Shown piece by piece: positions 18,993 to 28,145 of a stretch of 41,909 nt of DNA. The stretch covers positions 1-41,909 of the forward strand of contig JASLKT010000007.1 in NCBI GenBank assembly GCA_030747395.1. Direction: 5' to 3'. Source of the stretch: Candidatus Thalassarchaeaceae archaeon. Its GTDB lineage: Archaea; Thermoplasmatota; Poseidoniia; Poseidoniales; Thalassarchaeaceae. Numbering within the stretch: the first letter of the stretch is position 1; every line of letters starts with the position of its first letter. A program made the translations under genes and the position numbers. Below the pieces are notes generated by a model. The model was not told where the DNA came from, searched no databases, and saw only the letters and a list, made by a program, of their open reading frames with translations.

Positions 18993-21900
18993 TCAACGGA
19001 AATTATGACCAATCATCTGTGGCAAGCCAGTGGGAGCCGGCCGCATTGGAGGGGGAGGGGGCGTTTTTCGCCGCCCCGTAAACAAGACAATGATGGCGAG
19101 TAAAGCAACGGTTGAACCAAGACCGATGATTATTTTCGTATCAGGATTAATCGAAAAACCACCACTTGTCGAAGTGTTTGCACCATCATCTGATTCGTCT
19201 GGATTGGGTGTTGGTTCTGGCTCAGGTTCTGGTTCGGGTTCTGGTTCGGGTTCTGGTGGATGCCAAACCATGTATTTCACCGACCACGTATGTGTGATGA
19301 CCTCGTAGCCATCGGAAATTGAAACAATCACGGAATACGTTGGTGTCGTTCCATTGTAAGAACAAATCTCAGCAACATATCCAGATGTGATTGACTCACA
19401 ATAGAATGGCCCTATTTCAAGCCAAGAATTGTTAGATAGATCCACAGTCCAATTTTCTTGAATGATTAGTTTCCAACTCGTTTGGATTTCTAAAACCGAA
19501 TTTTCTGAGATATTCACAAACGTCTGTAGGAAAAGGAAGTCTGAAGTCGCATTCAGTGTGAATTCGGTTAGGGTGGGCAATACTGAAATTTGACCTGCAC
19601 GATTGACCATTTCATCAATCAAATCATTGCAATTTTGATCTAATCCGTCCCAAATTTCAGTTGCATTCGGGTGAATATTCGAATTATTATCTTCGCAATC
19701 CTCGTACCACCGGAATCCATCCCCATCTGAATCTGGGTCGGGGATGAGTGGATTGGTGAATGTGACATTTAGTTCGATACCGTCGTCAAGTCCATCGTCA
19801 TCCGTGTCGTTGTCAAGAGGGTCAGTGAGGTGTATATTGTATTCATCCAAATCGAACAAGCCATCGGAATCAGAATCGAGGCCAGCATAATCTTCGTCAA
19901 TTAAGTCATCACAATCATTGTCAATTCCATCAAGTAGCTCAGGCATGGATGGATTCATCCAGGGATCTGATTCATTGCAATCTTGGAACCAATACCAACC
20001 ATCTGCGTCCGCATCGGCATCGGGAATCAGAGGGTTTGTCCCATGAATTAAGATCTCATCACCGTCTGAAAGGTTGTCACCGTCAGTATCTGAATTGGTC
20101 CAGTTGGTGCCATAGATATGGTACTCAGGGTAATCGGTGATGCCATCGTTGTCAGAATCTGTAACATTGAAACCTTCATCCCAAGCACCGTTACAATTGT
20201 CATCAATCCCATTGAGTAATTCAGACATCCCTGGGTGAATTTGCGGATTGGAATCATTGCAATCTTGGAACCAATACCAAGCATCTGTGTCCCCATCCAC
20301 ATCGAATACCAATGGATTACTCCCAAAGAACAGAATCTCTTGTGCGTCCGTCAAACCGTCTCCATCTGTGTCATTGGACAGTGGATTGGTCCCATACAAA
20401 TTGACTTCTGCACCATCGAGTAATGTGTCATTATCACTGTCTGGGTCGAGTGGGTCTGTGTTGTTGATCATTACTTCTTCATAATCACTCAAGTCATCAT
20501 TATCTGTGTCGATATCATAGGGGTCTGTTCCGTATACATCTGTCTCATTATCATTGGTCAAACCATCTCCATCCGAATCCAATATGGCTGGAATACCATG
20601 AATGACGAGTTCCCAATCATTCCAAGTTCCTGTATCTCCATTGCCATCATCCTCTACTTTGAGGGTCCAATTTCCAGCAGATGATTCATCCCAATTGTGC
20701 ACAGTTGAAAACATCCAATCTCGATAATTATTGTTCGAATCACTTTGTTTCTGTGCCAATGTACTCTCTGTACCGGATGGAGATGTTAGTGTGATAATCA
20801 AATCACCTCGATAGACGTGATCAATATCAACGTAAACCTCGACGTGTTCAATGCGCAGTCCATCGTTGATGGTGACTGTATCTTCTAGACCCTGTGGGTC
20901 ATTATCTGGTATGCCTGTATTGATTGTGCGGGTATTGGTGGTAACGTTGATTGCAGGATCTACAATGGTCCAATTTTCAGCCATTGCAACTGCAAGACCA
21001 GCGTCCACAGCACCAAATCCGTACTTGTGAGATACATCATGACCGACACCATTTACATTCCACGAACTGTCGCTGGGGTCATTTTTTCGGGCGCTGTTTA
21101 CCAATATATGTTGCACATCGCGCCAAGTCAAATTCGCATTGGCCTCAAGCATTAGGGCGATGACACCACTGGCCAGTGGGGTTGCGGATGATGTGCCACC
21201 GAAATTATCGGTGTAATCGTTGCTGGTGTAGCCAGATGAACCTTCAATATCGGTGGTTGTGATGCCTTCACCGTCTCCATCGCTGTGTGCTGCAACGAGG
21301 ATGTTGGCACCAGGTTCTGCATACCATGACTGGTCTCCAGCATGGGTAATCGCAGTGACTGCGATGGTTTGTCGTGCATTGGCGTATCCATCCTTGTTGG
21401 AATCGTCATCGGAGTCCAATCCATTACCGGCTGCCCATGTGATGATATTTCCAAGGCCTCCGCGGCCATTGGCAACATCATCTTCGAAGGCTGCTATGGT
21501 GAGGGGGCCGGGTGCTTCGAGTGTGCTTCCATCATCACTGGGCCCCCAAGAATTACTGTAGATGTCAATAATTTGATTTTCATGTGTCAACGCATCGGCT
21601 TCTGTAGAATCAGGGGTCCCACAAGCAATCAGTAACAAACCAGCAAGATTGGCATCTGGCGCAGCACCAGATACACCGACGCTGTTATTCCCAGTTGCAG
21701 CAGCAACTCCGCCAGCCGCAGTACCGTGAGCATTCCAATTGGAAGGTGATGGGTTTCCATCATCTCCACAAAAATCGTAATCGTTGGTTGAATCGTAATT
21801 GGTCGTCAAATCGGGATGATTGTGATCAAGCCCATCATCGACAATACCGATGGTCACACCTGTGCCTTGGTAGGATGCCCATGCCCCGGTGAGATTTGCA

Positions 21901-22301
21901 TCTTCACCCGAAAGCCCACCGCTGGTTTGACCTGTGTTTTCCAAGTGCCATTGATCGCCGAATTTTGGGTCATTTGGCACCCATCTCGGTTCCTGTTGGC
22001 GTTCAATTTCAGGGCATGCAATTTCAATTCGGTTGGAATTGAGCCACAAATTAATCTCGGAGGGATTGGCATCCACCAACCACGCATTTTCCAGAAGGGG
22101 GGCTTGCTTACCTATCGGATACGGACTGACTACCAACCAAGTGCCATCGTGAGGAGTCAGTTCAGAGCAACGAGAAAATGCAGATTGAACTGCAATTGAA
22201 TACTCGGAAAGCTGGTTTGTTTCTTCGTAAACCTCTGCTGCAGAAACAATTGGTGACAAACTTGCGAAAATCATCACAATTGTCAGTCCAAGCCACTTCA
22301 T
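18993..22301 (-). CDS. Secreted kexin/subtilisin-like serine protease with P domain, EF-hand/TSP3-like and MopE-like repeats, C-terminal TM
   Basis: Catalytic motifs TIGIVDDGLDHNHPDL, WNAHGTAAGGV, FGGTSSATPLASG; P domain IEHVEVYVDIDHVYRGDLIITLTSPSGTES...NWTLKVEDDGNGDTGTWNDWELVIHG; three DCNDxNPxIHPxxxELLxGIDxxCxxxIDE-type units; PEPEPEP linker; TM; RRK. Confidence 0.92.
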   Translation of the reverse strand: MKWLGLTIVMIFASLSPIVSAAEVYEETNQLSEYSIAVQSAFSRCSELTPHDGTWLVVSPYPIGKQAPLLENAWLVDANPSEINLWLNSNRIEIACPEIERQQEPRWVPNDPKFGDQWHLENTGQTSGGLSGEDANLTGAWASYQGTGVTIGIVDDGLDHNHPDLTTNYDSTNDYDFCGDDGNPSPSNWNAHGTAAGGVAAATGNNSVGVSGAAPDANLAGLLLIACGTPDSTEADALTHENQIIDIYSNSWGPSDDGSTLEAPGPLTIAAFEDDVANGRGGLGNIITWAAGNGLDSDDDSNKDGYANARQTIAVTAITHAGDQSWYAEPGANILVAAHSDGDGEGITTTDIEGSSGYTSNDYTDNFGGTSSATPLASGVIALMLEANANLTWRDVQHILVNSARKNDPSDSSWNVNGVGHDVSHKYGFGAVDAGLAVAMAENWTIVDPAINVTTNTRTINTGIPDNDPQGLEDTVTINDGLRIEHVEVYVDIDHVYRGDLIITLTSPSGTESTLAQKQSDSNNNYRDWMFSTVHNWDESSAGNWTLKVEDDGNGDTGTWNDWELVIHGIPAILDSDGDGLTNDNETDVYGTDPYDIDTDNDDLSDYEEVMINNTDPLDPDSDNDTLLDGAEVNLYGTNPLSNDTDGDGLTDAQEILFFGSNPLVFDVDGDTDAWYWFQDCNDSNPQIHPGMSELLNGIDDNCNGAWDEGFNVTDSDNDGITDYPEYHIYGTNWTNSDTDGDNLSDGDEILIHGTNPLIPDADADADGWYWFQDCNESDPWMNPSMPELLDGIDNDCDDLIDEDYAGLDSDSDGLFDLDEYNIHLTDPLDNDTDDDGLDDGIELNVTFTNPLIPDPDSDGDGFRWYEDCEDNNSNIHPNATEIWDGLDQNCNDLIDEMVNRAGQISVLPTLTEFTLNATSDFLFLQTFVNISENSVLEIQTSWKLIIQENWTVDLSNNSWLEIGPFYCESITSGYVAEICSYNGTTPTYSVIVSISDGYEVITHTWSVKYMVWHPPEPEPEPEPEPEPEPTPNPDESDDGANTSTSGGFSINPDTKIIIGLGSTVALLAIIVLFTGRRKTPPPPPMRPAPTGLPQMIGHNFR
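19207..19259. repeat. Low-complexity tandem repeat (ggttctggttcg)n encoding the Pro-Glu linker of the protease
   Basis: Direct reading; minus-strand product PEPEPEPEPEPEPTP. Confidence 0.9.
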
Positions 22302-22318
22302 GGCCCATAGGGCCATGA
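22298..22318. repeat. Perfect 9-bp hairpin TCATGGCCC-ATA-GGGCCATGA at the protease start
   Basis: Direct reading. Confidence 0.9.
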
Positions 22319-22347
22319 CTAGGTTATTGAAACCATGTTTGAACCGT

Positions 22348-23604
22348 TCAATTGGAGAGGAAATCTTGAACGGCCAATTCTACTTCGGAATCAGGCATTA
22401 AACGGCGTTGACTCTTGGCGACTTCAAACAAATGTGCCACCAATTCATCACTCACTTCATGTCCGTGTTGTTCAAGCCACCAAACGATGTTTGAGCGGCC
22501 ACTCATGTGGCCAATCCGAATGATTTGTTGCAGACCATAATCTTGTGCAGGTACTCCAGAATAAACTCGATCTGCAAGCCAATGATCACCTTTCTTCATG
22601 GCCTTGATGACAGCACTTGCATGAACTCCTGTTCCTGTTTCAAAGGCGTCTTCTCCAAACACGGGATAATTTCGTGGCAAGGCCACTTCCACGTAGTCAT
22701 GTGCTTTCTGCATGTATTCATTGAGTAGAGTCAAATCATTTTCAATGACGCCCATTAAACTCAGATTGACAAGGGTTTGATCCAACGGAGCGTTGCCCGC
22801 GCGTTCACCAACACCCAATGCGGTTCCATGGATGACATCTGCACCAGCTTCAGCCGCCGCCAAATTGTTGGCCACACCGAGACCACGATCTTGATGGCCG
22901 TGCCAATTGACTTCAATATCGCGACGTTTGACGCCCGCGTCTGGAATGACCTCTTCTTGGATGTAGGTGAGCAGTTGCTTGACTCCATTGGGTGTCACGT
23001 GACCACAAGTATCGCAGACACAGATTCGATCTGCACCCAATTCGATGGCCCGAGTGTACACTTCCTTGATTTCCTCTGGCTTTGAACGAGTCGTGTCCTC
23101 TGTGACAAACATCACGGGGATATCATTGTCAACTGCAAATGAAACCGCTTTCTCCGCAGTGCTAAGAATTCGCTCCATTGTCCAATTTTCAGCAAATTGA
23201 CGGATTGGACTTGTACCTAAGAAAGCACTTGCCTGAATTTTCATTTCGTGCTTGGCTTGTAAATCGACAAGGGGTTCAATATCTGAAACAACTGTCCTAA
23301 CCGCACAACCGGGTCGAATGCTGTAGTCATTCTCTACGATGTGTGATAACATAGCATCGATGTGATTGACATGGAATGGTCCGGCCCCAGGTAGGCCAAG
23401 ATCGACCTTCTGGATTCCGAGACGTTCCATGTAGGACAACAATTCGATTTTCTCTTCAATCGTAGGATTTCGTGCACTTGGGCTCTGCAAACCATCTCGC
23501 AATGTTTCATCATCAAACCAAATTTCATGGGGATGATTTGCGGCATTTCGGTTGAATTCATAATCGACTACGTTCCAGTCATAAATCAGGTCGCTTTCCT
23601 GCAT
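22348..23604 (-). CDS. DRE-TIM metallolyase family: 2-isopropylmalate/homocitrate/citramalate synthase-like
   Basis: IWFDDETLRDGLQSPSARNPTIEEKIELLSYMERLGI, VTEDTTRSKPEEIKEV, ICVCDTCGHVTPNGV, VNWHGHQDRGLGVANNLAAAEAGADVIHGTALGVGERAGNAPLDQTL. ATG 23604 preferred. Exact substrate not assignable. Confidence 0.88.
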   Translation of the reverse strand: MQESDLIYDWNVVDYEFNRNAANHPHEIWFDDETLRDGLQSPSARNPTIEEKIELLSYMERLGIQKVDLGLPGAGPFHVNHIDAMLSHIVENDYSIRPGCAVRTVVSDIEPLVDLQAKHEMKIQASAFLGTSPIRQFAENWTMERILSTAEKAVSFAVDNDIPVMFVTEDTTRSKPEEIKEVYTRAIELGADRICVCDTCGHVTPNGVKQLLTYIQEEVIPDAGVKRRDIEVNWHGHQDRGLGVANNLAAAEAGADVIHGTALGVGERAGNAPLDQTLVNLSLMGVIENDLTLLNEYMQKAHDYVEVALPRNYPVFGEDAFETGTGVHASAVIKAMKKGDHWLADRVYSGVPAQDYGLQQIIRIGHMSGRSNIVWWLEQHGHEVSDELVAHLFEVAKSQRRLMPDSEVELAVQDFLSN

Positions 23605-23628
23605 TGGCTGTCCCTCTCGCACCACGTG

Positions 23629-23648
23629 CACCACCCGAAGGGGTGGTG
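23629..23648. repeat. Perfect 8-bp hairpin CACCACCC-GAAG-GGGTGGTG upstream of the DRE-TIM gene
   Basis: Direct reading. Confidence 0.85.
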
Positions 23649-23675
23649 GGGTGTATCAATCCGACGCCAATGAGT

Positions 23676-24734
23676 CTACGAAATAGACAATTTGCGGTTT
23701 TTCTTTGACAGAATTTTAAACATGACTAAAACGAGGAATAAAATTGTCAACTCAGGACTGAATAATACGCAAACTAACGAGATGAACATCAACGCCAAGT
23801 AATACAATGAAATGAAAAACGAACGAGCTGCGGAAGGTATTCTGCCTTCGGCATCACGCGGTTCATGTATGTCAATCGAAATCACTGATTGGTTGTACCA
23901 AATACCGAGCACCAATACGATGAGTGTGTAAACGTAAGCGGCGAGTTCTCCCACCTCTGCTGGATTCAACCAAGGCATCGCAGCAATTCCAATGAGAATG
24001 AGGGCATAAACGCGCATCTCAATCAAGGTCCGGTGCGGACCATGAACCCAAGGCATCATTGGAATTCCCGCTTCTTTGTACTGATCACTGCGATACAATG
24101 CAAGTGCCCAGAAGTGAGGTGGGGTCCAGATGAAGATCAATGAGAACATGAGCCATGGAAGGGCACTTCCCAAATCAAATGGATTCGAAATCGATGCTGC
24201 ATCACCCATGGCTGCGGCCCAGCCAACCAATGGAGGAGTGGCGCCAGCAATTCCGCCAATAACGATATTTTGAACACTGCTACGCTTCAACCATAGTGTG
24301 TAAATAAAAACGTAAAACAAGATGCTGAAGGCGGCCCAAAATGCTGCAACTTCATTCGCAAATTCGATGAGCCAAAGGGTTCCTGATAAAGATAGAAACA
24401 TTGCCCAAAGGAAACCTGCTTTTGGAGATATGGCGCCCCGAGCAATGGCCCGGTTCTCTGTTCGCTTCATTTGAGGATCAATATCTCGATCCAAGATATT
24501 GTTGAACGTGTGAGCGCCTCCTGCGGTTAGATATCCACCGATGAAAACAACACCCATTGTTTCGAGTGTGTTGAAATAATCAAAATCAATTCTCCCTGCT
24601 GCATTCCACACGATCAAATCATGAATGAGAATAGTACACATTGCTGTCACTTGCAGCAATGCCAAGACACCGGGTTTCATGAGGCGAAACCAATCGGACA
24701 AGTTGGCTGTTGCCACGTCCGTCGTTGACTCCAT
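23676..24734 (-). CDS. ctaB: Protoheme IX farnesyltransferase (heme O synthase)
   Basis: UbiA-type polytopic protein; NNILDRDIDPQMKRTENRAIARG, GATPPLVGWAAAMGD, WTPPHFWALALYRSDQYKEAGIPMMPWVHG. ATG 24734 preferred. Confidence 0.95.
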   Translation of the reverse strand: MESTTDVATANLSDWFRLMKPGVLALLQVTAMCTILIHDLIVWNAAGRIDFDYFNTLETMGVVFIGGYLTAGGAHTFNNILDRDIDPQMKRTENRAIARGAISPKAGFLWAMFLSLSGTLWLIEFANEVAAFWAAFSILFYVFIYTLWLKRSSVQNIVIGGIAGATPPLVGWAAAMGDAASISNPFDLGSALPWLMFSLIFIWTPPHFWALALYRSDQYKEAGIPMMPWVHGPHRTLIEMRVYALILIGIAAMPWLNPAEVGELAAYVYTLIVLVLGIWYNQSVISIDIHEPRDAEGRIPSAARSFFISLYYLALMFISLVCVLFSPELTILFLVLVMFKILSKKNRKLSIS

Positions 24735-24765
24735 AGAGGCATGCAAACAGACACCATCTATCAAT

Positions 24766-24784
24766 GACGCCCTTACAGGGCGTC
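24766..24784. repeat. Perfect 8-bp hairpin GACGCCCT-TAC-AGGGCGTC between rpoK and ctaB
   Basis: Direct reading. Confidence 0.9.
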
Positions 24785-24796
24785 CCAAGAATACAA

Positions 24797-25051
24797 TCAA
24801 TCATCGTGTGGATCGACGTCGATGGGGATTAATTCGCGCTCATATTCTAGAAGAGCAATCTTGAGTGGGTCTAGAACGAAGCGAACACTCGCTTCTTCGA
24901 CACCGTAGAGTGATACCAATTCTTCACGGAACTCTTCTCGCAATTTTTGTTCGGTCACATAGAGTGGAGCACCCATGCTGATTTGCAGTGCTCGAGCACC
25001 AATAATTCGGGCCTTTTCAAAACGGGTGTGTTCTCGTGCTGGTTTTACCAT
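24797..25051 (-). CDS. rpoK: DNA-directed RNA polymerase subunit K (Rpb6/omega-like) with an internal insertion
   Basis: [22 protein letters not shown]...[19 protein letters not shown]. Confidence 0.9.
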   Translation of the reverse strand: MVKPAREHTRFEKARIIGARALQISMGAPLYVTEQKLREEFREELVSLYGVEEASVRFVLDPLKIALLEYERELIPIDVDPHDD

Positions 25052-25115
25052 GTGAATCACTAACAGCGGTTCGCTGCGACCTCGCGACCTACCCGGGTGT
25101 CATAAGACCATCGGG

Positions 25116-25130
25116 AGCCCCGTAGGGGCT
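25116..25130. repeat. Perfect 6-bp hairpin AGCCCC-GTA-GGGGCT between ctaA and rpoK
   Basis: Direct reading. Confidence 0.8.
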
Positions 25131-25136
25131 ACAATT

Positions 25137-26162
25137 TCATTCATCCTCAGCCGATGTTGGCGATATTGTCGCGTTCCTTGCCAGTAATGCAGCAAATCCG
25201 ATACAAAGGAAAGAAAGTGAACCTAGCAGTAAGTGAAGCAGAGAAAGAATCTCGATAAAAGCTCCATCCCAAGTGAGGATATATGCACCACCGAGAAGGA
25301 GATTTAGAACGTAGAGGCCGATGCCAGAATGCATCAATTTACGTATGGTTCCACGCTCCATTCCACGAAGGTTCCAAATCAACCAACAACCAACCAATAT
25401 CACGGCTAAGCGATGACCAAATTGGATATTTTCAACGACGGATGCGAAGATGTTGCCACCACACAATGGCCAAGCAGAAAATGTACCGACTCCACAAGAA
25501 AGATTCTGCCCCCCTGTTGATGAAACAAAAGCCCCGAGAATGAGAACGACCAGAGTGGACAAAGACAGGTCATACAATCGAGGACGCAACCGATTGGCAT
25601 TCTTTGGATCTAACTCCATCCATTGAGGGAGTTCTCCCTCGGTATCCATCCAGCGAACCCATGCCCACAATAGAGACAAAGCAAGAGCCATTGCAAGGGT
25701 GAGGTGAGCGGCAACAGACCAAGGTATGTTGTCATACAGAACCGTAATCATACCCATCGCACCTTGAGCGATGACGAGAATCAAAGCGATTGTAGATGCC
25801 TTGAATACTCCTGGCATTGATTCTTTACGTTTGAAGGAGAAATACCATTGGAGTATACAGAGGGGGCCAAGGATTATTCCTGTGACAAAACGATGAATCC
25901 ACTCAAGGAAAATTTCCCAAGTATCGTATTGGATTTGATCTTCATTGGTTTTAATTTCTTCAGGGTTTTCAGCCCACCAATCTGCTTGTTCATCATGTGA
26001 TACATCAAATCCCCATGTTCCAAAGCACTGAGGCCAATCAGGACAAGAAACACCTGCATCATGAATGCGGACGGCACCACCTAGCGCCACTGCGACAATG
26101 GTAATCGCGAAGAGTGCAAGAGGTAGGTGATGAAGGCGGCGCCAACCACGAGAATCTGACAC
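25137..26162 (-). CDS. ctaA: Heme A synthase (CtaA/Cox15 family)
   Basis: VALGGAVRIHDAGVSCPDWPQCFG, FLEWIHRFVTGIILG, VVLILGAFVSSTGGQNLSCG, QFGHRLAVILVGC. Confidence 0.93.
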   Translation of the reverse strand: MSDSRGWRRLHHLPLALFAITIVAVALGGAVRIHDAGVSCPDWPQCFGTWGFDVSHDEQADWWAENPEEIKTNEDQIQYDTWEIFLEWIHRFVTGIILGPLCILQWYFSFKRKESMPGVFKASTIALILVIAQGAMGMITVLYDNIPWSVAAHLTLAMALALSLLWAWVRWMDTEGELPQWMELDPKNANRLRPRLYDLSLSTLVVLILGAFVSSTGGQNLSCGVGTFSAWPLCGGNIFASVVENIQFGHRLAVILVGCWLIWNLRGMERGTIRKLMHSGIGLYVLNLLLGGAYILTWDGAFIEILSLLHLLLGSLSFLCIGFAALLARNATISPTSAEDE

Positions 26163-26192
26163 ACAATCACCTCGTTTACAATATCATCGAAT

Positions 26193-27542
26193 TCAATCAG
26201 CATCCTCTTCTTCTGATGCCTCAACATGCTCTTGTTCGGACACATTAGGCCAATTTCGTTGCCATTCTGCATCGACGGCGCCACCTGACCATTCGCCCTC
26301 AATCATGATCTCTTCAACCTCAAAGTCTTCTCGCCAAATCGGTTCTCCTGAAGAACCAGAAACGATGAGGCGATTTGTGTTCTTGTCCAAACCTTTGCGA
26401 ATGAGTTTCACACCACGAGTTACAGGTAACAAATGGCCAACAGGAGTCCCAGGTGTTACAATTGGATTGTTGGCTGTGCAGATGAAAATTCCCCGGGATG
26501 GTGCGAGAATATCTACACTTTCTGATGGCCGTTGAGGATCGACAATTTTACCGATAACTTCACCGGCATCGACAAACGATCCCCGGCCTACAAAGAGGTC
26601 GACCAAACCACCTTCATCAGCACGAACCCAAGTTGAACCACTGGCGAGCAATCTGAATTTTGGCCGGGCTGCATTGCCTGGAATAACATGCAAACTTCGG
26701 AGAACGTTTAACACTCCATGAATTGCGATTTGAACCGCTTCGTGGTCAGTGAGATTGGCCCCCCCTCCTTCGTAGGTCAAAGAACCGATGTTGAGTTCTG
26801 CTGCAGCCCTGCGCATCGAACCCTTGGGACCCTTGGAATCCAAAATGACCTCGATTCCAAATGCACGAGCAACTCGATTGCTGGGTGGATGCGCAAGATT
26901 GGCTCGAACTTGTGGCAGATTATCACGGCCACGGGCCGCAGTATGCAAATCGAGGAGAAAATCAGAACCATTGATGAGTTCTTTGAGAACTCGATGGGCA
27001 ACTCTTCCAGTGGTCGAACCCATTTCTGAACCAGGGAATTCACGATTCAAATCACGACCATCGGGAAAATATCTCATTTGACGGGCGAAACCAGGGGGAT
27101 TCAGAACCGGCGCCAAGCGAACGGTTCCCGCCATCATCTCGGGATCCAATGGTCGACCAGCTCCAGTAAACACATTCTGTGAGAGTAAACTTGCGGCAAC
27201 TTGGCCCACCATTTCGTCTCCATGAACTCCACCGGTAATCGTAATCGTTGGACCGGGTCGGGAACCGTGAATGATGGTGACGGGGATGGGCCACGAATCA
27301 CCCAATTTGACATCCAGCAGTGGAAATTCAATTTGTCGAATCGAACCGGGTTTGATTCTCTTGCCGAAGAATCGGTGCTGTTTCGAACCAGAGAGGCGAT
27401 CCCATTCGGGTCTAGACGGTTCGTGTGCATCGAGCGCCTTCTCGATTTCCCGACGTCGTTTCGCGGGAATCTGATTGCTGACCTTCAGCGTCTTGGTGCG
27501 CTTTGATCGCGATTGCTTCTTTTTTTTGGCCTTTTCAGGCAT
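26193..27542 (-). CDS. Succinylglutamate desuccinylase/aspartoacylase (AstE/AspA) family protein, Lys-rich N-terminus
   Basis: ITGGVHGDEMVGQ, NPPGFARQMRYFPDGRDLNREFPG, DFLLDLHTAARG; C-terminal GSFVDAGEVIGKIVDP...LAPSRGIFICTANNPIVTPGTPVGHLL. ATG 27542 preferred. Confidence 0.88.
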   Translation of the reverse strand: MPEKAKKKKQSRSKRTKTLKVSNQIPAKRRREIEKALDAHEPSRPEWDRLSGSKQHRFFGKRIKPGSIRQIEFPLLDVKLGDSWPIPVTIIHGSRPGPTITITGGVHGDEMVGQVAASLLSQNVFTGAGRPLDPEMMAGTVRLAPVLNPPGFARQMRYFPDGRDLNREFPGSEMGSTTGRVAHRVLKELINGSDFLLDLHTAARGRDNLPQVRANLAHPPSNRVARAFGIEVILDSKGPKGSMRRAAAELNIGSLTYEGGGANLTDHEAVQIAIHGVLNVLRSLHVIPGNAARPKFRLLASGSTWVRADEGGLVDLFVGRGSFVDAGEVIGKIVDPQRPSESVDILAPSRGIFICTANNPIVTPGTPVGHLLPVTRGVKLIRKGLDKNTNRLIVSGSSGEPIWREDFEVEEIMIEGEWSGGAVDAEWQRNWPNVSEQEHVEASEEEDAD

Positions 27543-27615
27543 GGGACCATCCCCTCCTCTCAAGCGGTTGTAGTGGTTCGTGCAGACTACCCCTCTTTGA
27601 AGGAACCGTGCAAAG

Positions 27616-27630
27616 GACTCCGTAGGAGTC
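27616..27630. repeat. Perfect 6-bp hairpin GACTCC-GTA-GGAGTC in divergent intergenic region
   Basis: Direct reading. Confidence 0.8.
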
Positions 27631-27677
27631 AATTGTCGCAGTCAACCCTCAAAGACGGTCGATTGCCTGCTGATACC

Positions 27678-28145
27678 ATGGAAGGTGAAAGCGTGCAGGA
27701 GCAACACGCACCGAACAGCATCTGCTTTGGATGTGGTCCCGCAAATGACGATGGATTGAAAATTCGCTCTTTTCCAATTGAAAATGGTTTGAAAATGACG
27801 TTCAATACGTCAGAAGCACACCAAGCATTTCCGGGCATGATTAACGGTGGAATCATTGGCACTTTGTTAGACTGTCATGGGAATTGGACAGCAGCGATGG
27901 CCATCATGGCCAATCGTGGCGAGGAGATGCCGCCATGTACGGTAACGGCTCGCTATACAGTCAAATTACGACGGCCGACACCGCATGGCGTTCCATTGGA
28001 AATCACCAGCCAAGTAGAATCGTTGGATGGTGATCGGGCAGAAATCAGCATGACATTGACTGCAGATGGCGAAGTTTGTGCCCGGGGTGATGGTTTGTTC
28101 GTAGCCGTCAAAGAAGGCCATCCTGCGTGGCATCGGTGGCATTGA
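27678..28145 (+). CDS. PaaI-like hotdog-fold thioesterase
   Basis: ICFGCGPANDDGLKI...HQAFPGMINGGIIGTLLDCHGNWTAAMA...CTVTARYTVKLRRPTPHGVPLEITSQV. ATG 27678 in frame. Confidence 0.85.
   Translation: MEGESVQEQHAPNSICFGCGPANDDGLKIRSFPIENGLKMTFNTSEAHQAFPGMINGGIIGTLLDCHGNWTAAMAIMANRGEEMPPCTVTARYTVKLRRPTPHGVPLEITSQVESLDGDRAEISMTLTADGEVCARGDGLFVAVKEGHPAWHRWH

Noticed and set aside
19207-19259. Possible CRISPR or regulatory tandem repeat
   Set aside because: Short 6/12-bp units without spacers, fully inside a coding region (Pro-Glu linker).
19030-19308. 92-aa Gly/Ser-rich plus-strand ORF
   Set aside because: Antisense of the protease PEPEPE linker and TM tail.
27520-27527. Poly-T run of 8 as a terminator or frameshift site
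   Set aside because: Lies inside the Lys-rich N-terminus of the AstE/AspA gene on the opposite strand; explained by AAA/AAG codons.
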